Source of the DNA: Culex pipiens pallens | Taxonomy: Eukaryota > Arthropoda > Insecta > Diptera > Culicidae | Direction: 5' to 3' | DNA: 64,000 nucleotides | Assembly: GCF_016801865.2 (NCBI RefSeq) | Contig: NC_068937.1 | Coordinates: 116,413,068-116,477,067, forward strand | In this document: positions 57,169 through 64,000 of the stretch, in pieces | Layout: every line of letters begins with the position of its first letter | Position numbering within the stretch: the first letter of the stretch is position 1 | Program-made: the position numbers and the translations under genes | Notes under the pieces: model-generated | What the model saw: only the letters and a program-made list of their open reading frames with translations | Database searches by the model: none | Told to the model about the DNA's origin: nothing

Positions 57169-59724
57169 GAGCAATTCTCTACGAAATCGGTCTTTTTTCT
57201 TCAATTTTAATTTTTGTATTTTTTAATCCGACTGAAACTTTTTTAGTGCTTTCGGTATGCCCAAAGAAGCCATGTTGCATCTTTAGTTTGTCCATATAAT
57301 TTTCCATACAATTTTGGCAGCTGTCCATACAAAAATGATGTATGAAAATTCAAAAATCTGTATCTTTTGAATGAATTTTTTGATCGATTTGGTGTCTTCG
57401 GCAAAGTTGTAGGTATGGATAAGGACTACCTTGAAAAAAAAGATACACGGTAAAAAAAATTTGGTTATTTTTAATTTAACTTTTTGTCACTAAAACTTGA
57501 TTTGCAAAAAAAACACTTTTTTTAATTTTTTTTATTTTTTGATATGTTTTAGACGACATAAAATGCCAACTTTTCAGAAATTTCCAGGTTGTGCAAAAAA
57601 TCATTGACCGAGTTATAAATTTTTTAATCAATACTGATTTTTTCAAAAAATCGAAATTTTGGTCGCAAACATTTTTAAACTTAATTTTTTGATGTAAAAT
57701 CAAATTTGCAATCAAAAAATACTTAAGTAAAATTTTGATAAAGTGCACCGTTTTCAAGTAAAATCCATATTTAAATAACTTTTTTGAAAAAAGTCGCAGT
57801 TTTTTATTTTTTTTTAAATAAATGCACATGTTTGCCCACTTTTGAAAAAATATTTTTGAAAAGCTGAGAAAATCTCTATATTTTGCTTCTTCGGACTTTG
57901 TTGATACGACCTTTAGTTGTTGAGATATTGCAATGCAAAGGTTTAAAAACAGGAAAATTGATGTTTTCTAAGTCTCACCCAAACAGCCCACCATTTTACA
58001 ATGTCGATATCTCAGCAACTAATGGTCCGATTTTCAATGTTAAAATATGAACATTTGTGAAATTTTCCGATCTTTTCGAAAACAATATTTTCATAATTTT
58101 TAAATCAAGACCAACATTTTAAAAGGTCGTAATATTGAATGTTTGGCCCTTTTGAAATGTTAGTCTTGATTTGAAAATTTTGGAAATATTGTTTTTGAAA
58201 AGATAGGAAAATTTCACAAATGTTTCATATTTTAACATTGAAAATCGGACCATTAGTTGCTGAGATATCGACATTGAAAAATGGTGGGCTGTTTGGGTGA
58301 AACTTAGAAAACATCAATTTTCCTGTTTTTAGACCTTTGCATTGCAATATCTCAGCAACTAAGGGTCGTATCAGCAATGTCCGAAATAGCAAAATATAAA
58401 GAATTTTCTCAGCCTTTCAAAAATATTTTTTTCAAAAGTGGGCAAACATGTGCACTAATTAAAAAAAATGAAAAACGACGACTATTTAAAAAAAAAACCT
58501 AAGTATGGCTACCGTCAGTGGGGGTGACATTGGGTCTGGGGGGTGAGATTGGGTCAAAGTGATTTTTGACGGATTTTACAAATTCTCAGGTTCTTTTCAA
58601 TGCAAATGAATTCTGTTGAATGGGTTGTGTAGGGGACATCTTAAGATGACTTCACTGAAAAAATCTCGTTCCTAGAACAAATCCTGTTATTTTGGCAGCT
58701 GTCTAAAGTTGGGGTACATTTTTGGCCAAAAATGACCTCTCGAAAAATCATTTTTCTAATATTTTTGTTAGAATTGCTCGAAAACTACCCAAATGTTTGA
58801 AAATCTTCACTTCAAACATTGTAGCGTGTCAATACGATTCCCTCGAACAAGAAACACTGTTGGATGACTTGTTTTTACCATATCGTTGTATTTGAGCATC
58901 ATTTTAGTTTCATTTGACCCAATGTCACCCCCTCTAAGGGGTTAGATTGGGTCAATTTTCAAACAATAGGCATTTAAGGTAGTGTTCATCAAAATCAACC
59001 ATATTTTGGGAAAATGTTAGTAAACAATCTAAGAACAAATCTACGTTGAAAGATTTTCGAGGTTATTTAAATTGTTTTTGTTATTAAGAAAATACGAGAG
59101 GTGTATCGTTTTTTGACCCATACTCACCCCCACTGACGGTATATTTTAAAAACGGTGCACTTTATGAAAATTTCAATTAAGTACTTTTTGATTGCAAATT
59201 TGATTTTACATCGAAAAATGAAGTTGAAAATTTTTTGCGATCAGCATTTCGATTTTTTGAAAAAATTAGTGTTGATTCGAAAATTCATAACTCGGTCAAA
59301 GATTTTTTGCACAATCTGGAAATTTCTGAAAAGTAGGCATTTGATGTCCCCTAAAACATTTAAAAAAATAAAAATATTGTTTTTTTGCAAATCAAGTTTT
59401 AGTGACAAAAAGTTAAATAAAAAATCACCAAATTTATTTTAACCGTGTATCATTTTTTTTCAGAGTAGTCCTTATCCATACCTACAACTTTGCCGAAGAC
59501 ACCAAATCGATCAAAAAAATCCTTCAAAAGATACAGATTTTTGAATATTCATATATGGTTTTTGTATAGACAGCTGCCAAATTTGTATGGAAAATTATAT
59601 GGAAAAACTACTGATGCAAAATGGCTTCTTTGGGCATACTGAAGGCACCAAAAAAGTTTCAGCCGGATAAAAAAAATACAAAAATTTAAAATTAAAAAAA
59701 AAACGATTTCGTAGAGAACTGCTC
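57169..59724. mobile_element. Family A fold-back element, copy 4, with mariner-like MITE
   Basis: It starts GAGCAATTCTCTACGAAATC and ends CGTAGAGAACTGCTC. The centre is near 58110-58150. Both arms share the variant ACAGCCCACC where other copies have ACAACCCACC. The right arm is interrupted at 58512-59139. No clear target duplication is present, but a 70-bp segment is repeated on either side. Confidence 0.85.
58512..59139. mobile_element. Tc1/mariner-like MITE, TA duplication
   Basis: The inverted ends are CCGTCAGTGGGGGTGA and TCACCCCCACTGACGG. TA flanks both sides (58510-58511 and 59140-59141). The intact family A arm at about 43965 reads ATGGCTATAACTTG, with one TA at this point. A TA duplication is typical of Tc1/mariner elements. 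Internally GGGTCAAA and TGACCCAATGTCACCCCC recur. No transposase is encoded. Confidence 0.88.
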
Positions 59725-62499
59725 ATATGTTTCATTCAGTAACTCACGAAAAGTTCATGAAGAGATGATGTCTATAAAAAGCTTAAAAATAAATTAATAT
59801 ATTTGAGTGTTCCAACCCAAAAAAATCATTCTTAACTTGTTGAGAAAATACAAATGTGTAGTTTCCTAGCAACTAAGTCATTTTGATTGATATTTTGGAA
59901 GCTGAACAGTGTGCATTAAAGGTTTTTAAAGATATTTGTTTTGTAAACTTTTAGTAGGAATAATCTTTTGATTAGCATTTTGTGATAAAAATGTTTGGTT
60001 ACATTCCGAATTGTCCGGGAAACGCGAAAACTACTTATCAAATTTCGAGAATTCCAGCGAGATCGTAATATTCATGAAATGGCGACGAATATCGTTTCAA
60101 GAAGTTTGTTACGTTTTTTAAAGTTTGAAGTTTGATTTGTGGAAAAGTTATGTTCATTGTTTTGTGGATTATGAATCAACCACAATACTTTACCAAAGAT
60201 TATTCGGATAGAAAAAAATCTTTAATTTAATTTTATTTTATTTTGCGTATGGCTAGAAATGCTTGAAAGATTGATAATGTCTAAAAATCGCTTTAAATAA
60301 AACAAACAAATATAAACAGAATGAATTCAGCTAGTGTTGAAGTTTTCAAAAGTTAAGCTTATTTCAAATTTTCTTTTACCTTCATTTATTTTTCTACTAT
60401 CAACTGGGCAAACCGGGACTACAATCTGAATAGAGTCAGAAAATGTTACTGCATTCTCATTTAACCGATATCGGATCTGTACACAAAAACCAAAACCAAA
60501 TTGGCTTTTACCAAAACATTTAATTTGTTGTGTAGGAAACCGTGAATCGAAAATTTTCCGCAGAAAGAAATTTGTGTTGCTGAAAATGCCTATAATTCTT
60601 ATGATATATTTGAAATCTTTGACAATAACACCTAAAACTTGCAAAACAGAAAATAACTGTATTTTACTACCCTTTGTACAAATAGTCCACAGTATCTGAT
60701 AATGTCATTTGTTTTCCAATTCGAACTAATTTTTGTTGTTGAAAATAATAACTTTTAAATGATTATTTTTCCTAATGCTTTCATAATTATTATTTCTAAA
60801 AAAATTAAAATTACTTCTTGGTATATTTTGACCAGTTTTCTATCAAGTTCAGAATGAGTTCATGGCATTCCATTCGTATTTTATTTTTTTTATTTTTTCA
60901 AGAGAATCTTTAATCAGTCAATGTCACCTCGGATATTAATGTCACAGGGCTACCAACGTTCCCCGGCTAAGGTATTGCTATTTATTATATTGTGAAAAAT
61001 AACAAAAAAAAAATCACAAAAAAATCTAGCAGACCACACAAATCCCACAAACCATGCAACAATGCTTTCCGCTGTTAATCCTAATCGAATTGAATAAAAT
61101 TTCCAAATCACAGTGGCGTCAATGTCATTACACCAACGAGCTCGGTTGATCGATTGACAAAATTTCATTTTCACATAGCTGGCGACTTGTGAAAGTGGGT
61201 CAATTTTCGGCATCCGAAATTAGATTCTGCAAAATCCATTTTTGAAATGCAATTATAAATGGATTAGTTCTTAATTGAAATTATGGCTCGCTTGCCCAGT
61301 TTAGCAGCTCCCAATTTCGCAATTGATGTTTTGCACCGTTGCATATTCATAATTGACGAAATTTCACAGCTGAAAACAAAAAGCATCAAAGTGAATCGAT
61401 CCTGCGCTGGCACTGCAAATGCTCACAAGGATTCACTCAAAAAAAAACCGCGTAAAATATGCATCATCAAACTGCACTGCATCCCGAAACCGCACAAAAA
61501 AATGATCCTAAACTGAATATGTGAGTACCTTTATCCCAGTCCTACCTGTTTTGAACCGTGGGAAAAGTTTTACTTTTTACCGAGTTCTTTTTTTCCACTT
61601 TGGCACCATTTCCACAGCCGGTCGTCGTCGGTCGGAATGCCACACAGCAGGACGCAAAATTTTCCCAACTTTTCCTCCCCATACAAAATGGAATCGCTCC
61701 AGTGACCCCCTTTTTGTCATCTGTCTGATGGTGGATCTCCAACTTGAACCGAGATCGTCTGGCGAAAAATAAAAAAAGTAAAGAAAAATATTGGAAAAGA
61801 GATGCATTTGGAGCTTTTTTTTCGGTTCCCCCAGTGCCATCCGTCCCGGAAGCTTTTTTTTCCTGCCCGCGAAGTTTTCTGCTCAAAATTCAACTTTCAA
61901 CCCCAGAGCGGATGTGTTGTCGTCTGACGCTTGGGTTGAGGCGAACAGGAGACGATAGGGAGGGTGGAGCGAGGTTCGGTTTGTTGTTTATTCATGTAAC
62001 GATCCGGTGAGAGTACAACAACAAATAATGGTCGGAAATACAAACACGGAGTTGAACGGGGAAATAATGCAGACGTCCTTTCTGGATTTTTGCAGTGGGG
62101 ACACGGAAAGAAAACTCTTCGGATGATTGTTAGATAGTTGGTCTCAATTAGTTTGATATTTTTCTCCGTGTACCATATTTCAAAACCCCCATAGTTTTCC
62201 TCAATGGATGTGGTTGCCCCAGTTGAGAACATCAGCGGGGGTCATTTCTGGCCATTGGGGGATGATGCAGTAAGGACAACTACAGAACAACAACGGTAGA
62301 ATAAAACTGTGAAAAAGAAAAGAATAAAAACCGACCAACAAGGGTTAAAGTGTAAAAGCTTGTCGGGTTGAATTAGTTTACGGTTTATACGCTGTGGGTC
62401 TTCACTGGGTGTGGACTAGTTTTTGTCTTGCTGCCATGTACGTGGTTAGATGAATAAATATGGAGGGTTTTTTTTAGCGTTGTTCATGAACATGTTTGG
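59725..62499. other. No gene seen; unique sequence
   Basis: It begins with the 59729-59780 copy of the 57001-57069 segment. The remainder is AT-rich to about 60900 and then mixed. Overlapping frames at 61283-62232 on both strands show no domain or splice structure. Confidence 0.4.
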
Positions 62500-63034
62500 C
62501 TTTTATTATTGTTTAGGAGCCAGTACTTTGTTTGCTGTCTGAGCGCTACAATAGTTCGCTCTACAAAGGATAGAAAGCATAAATTTGAAAAATGACATTG
62601 TTTTCGAAAAAGCTGGAGTTTTAGACTCGTTGGTAAGGTTTTTTGATAACCTAACCAACGATGGGTCGGGTGATGGGTCTGGACATAGTTTACATGCATT
62701 TATGTGAAATCCGATTAGCATTTCTGACACTTTTTTATACGTAACTTTTGAACTACTTATCGGATCTTCAAACAATTCAATAGTGCAGTATGGGGCACCA
62801 AACCGGATCGAATGCAACTTTTTTGACTCAAATCGGATCAGCCAGTGCCGAGAAAACTTGGCAAGAATTTTGAGCACCAAGGGGAATACGCACACACATA
62901 CACACACACACACACAGACATTTGTTCAGTTTTCGATTCTGAGTCGATAGGTATACATGAATATAGGTCTACGAGCTGTTTTTCAAAAGTTCATTTTTCA
63001 AGCAGGATTATAGCCTTACCTCAGTGAGGAAGGC
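62500..63034 (-). mobile_element. Family J element, copy 3
   Basis: Read on the minus strand it starts GCCTTCCTCACTGAGGTAAG and continues AAGGCTATAATCCTGC and AAAATGAAC, matching copies 1 and 2. A CA/GT tract interrupts it at 62889-62919. The far end is not sharply defined. Confidence 0.7.
62889..62919. repeat. CA microsatellite
   Basis: About 15 CA dinucleotides with a few interruptions lie inside the family J copy, at a position where copy 1 has only short GTGT. Confidence 0.9.
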
Positions 63035-63057
63035 AAAAAGTAAAAAAAAATAGTTTC

Positions 63058-63821
63058 CCGTTACTCAACTGTCAAGAATCGTGAGATATGCCATTTTATG
63101 GGAAATTTAATGTACTTTTCGAATCCGAAAGAACCCAGAAGGGTCATTTTTTGATTTAGAACAAAAATTTTCATTTTAAAATTTCGTGTTTTTTCTAACT
63201 TTGCAGGGTTACATTTTAGAGTGTAACAATGTTCCACAAAATTGTAGAGCAGACAGAATTTTACAAAAATGTTTTTTGAAAAAGTTATGATTTTGACCAT
63301 TTTTGACCAGTTTTTCGAATTTTTAATCCCAAAAACTCAATCGTGTGCCTTTGAAAGTATTTTTTTCGGAGTGTTCAGCTAATTTTGCACAAGAATGACC
63401 CCTTGGACCCCTTGTATTCTTCACGAGTTATCAGAATTTTACAAAAAAAATCATTCATATACAAAATTAGCTGAACATTCCGTAAAAAATACTTTCAAAA
63501 GCACACGGGGTTAAAAATTCGAAAAACTGGTCAAAAATGGTCAAAATCATAACTTCTTCAAAAAACTTTTTTGTAAAACTCGTAAAGAATACATGCAAAC
63601 CCCTATTTGTCTGTACATCAAAATTTTTGTTTTTGTCTTCTTTACAACATTAATACACTCTAAAATGTAACCCTGCAAAGTTAGAAAAAAACACGTAATT
63701 CTAAAATGAAAATTTTTGTTATAATGAAATAAATACTCATCTGGGTTATTTCAGATTCGAAAAGTACATTAAATGTCCCATTAAATGACATGTCTCACGA
63801 TTTTTGACAGTTGAGTAACGG
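63058..63821. mobile_element. Family F full-length fold-back element, 764 bp
   Basis: The ends CCGTTACTCAACTGTCAA and TTGACAGTTGAGTAACGG are exact complements. The arms mirror each other through AACTTTGCAGGGTTACATTT to a centre near 63440. Mirrored TGGTCAAAA and AGCTGAACA blocks flank the middle. No protein is encoded. Confidence 0.85.
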
Positions 63822-63869
63822 AAAATGGCAGCGATTTTAAAACTATTTTTGAACTTTTTTTTTATGAAA

Positions 63870-63993
63870 AATAAGTTTTTTCTCGGAATTTTGGATTCGT
63901 GATCAGAGACCAAATTTACTCCTTAGAGCAAAGTTTCACGCAAATCGAAGAGGGGTCGGGGCAACTGCTGTGTGAGTTGGCGTAGAATGACCC
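63870..63993 (-). mobile_element. Family G MITE, end segment
   Basis: On the minus strand GGGTCATTCTACGCCAACTC and the following CACAGCAGTTGCCCCGACC match the left end of the copy at 19104-19253. The matching opposite end is not present before 63870, so this is partial or a longer relative. Confidence 0.65.
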
Positions 63994-64000
63994 CTATCTA

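Overview
The window looks like nuclear DNA from a culicine mosquito, most likely Culex. The evidence is an AT-rich background, tRNA-headed SINEs of the SINE200 and Feilai type, several fold-back and MITE families that I associate with mosquitoes, and one secreted cuticle-like gene. The genus is an inference. It is a gene-poor, transposon-dense region. Repeat families are called A to O here for convenience; these are not published names.

Only one protein gene is clear: a two-exon, minus-strand gene (55907-56590) for a 207-residue secreted protein. It has a histidine-rich N-terminal half and a Val-Pro-Tyr-Lys repeat C-terminal half. A 60-bp intron, a TATA box and an initiator-like motif complete the gene. 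Weaker coding candidates are a possible plus-strand exon at 660-744, a possible first exon at 40561-40606, two short minus-strand coding-like segments at 46786-47110, and a coding-like island of uncertain strand at 17691-18100.

Two plus-strand sites (13316/13317 and 49031/49032) have a branch point, a pyrimidine tract and CAG joined directly to GTAAG. This is the structure of recursive-splicing ratchet points. If they are real, most of the window is one very large plus-strand intron and the cuticle-like gene is nested in it on the opposite strand.

The rest is mainly layered mobile DNA. Family A is a fold-back element of about 1.9 kb with arms of about 0.95 kb. It occurs at 13478-16142, 29740-31458, 42624-44556 and 57169-59724, with partial copies at about 5.4, 10.3 and 49.7 kb. 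Family B (36.4-38.3 kb and 42.1-45.3 kb) is a similar fold-back element. Family C has ends rich in the motif TTTCCCGGGAAAT. Families D to O are smaller inverted-repeat elements. Because several copies are present, empty and filled sites can be compared inside the window. This resolves a hAT-like insertion (8-bp duplication), a second hAT (8-bp), a Tc1/mariner-like MITE (TA), a piggyBac-like MITE (TTAA), a 3-bp-duplication MITE, and a three-level nest (A in B in C) at 42.0-46.2 kb.

Two satellites stand out: about 103 copies of a 7-mer (AGTAAAG) at 16318-17040 and 45 pure copies of a 5-mer (TTAGA) at 50729-50953. The long stretches between repeats (24.4-27.9, 31.5-35.3, 38.6-40.9, 46.2-49.1, 51.5-53.8 and 59.8-62.5 kb) hold no gene I can support beyond the candidates listed.
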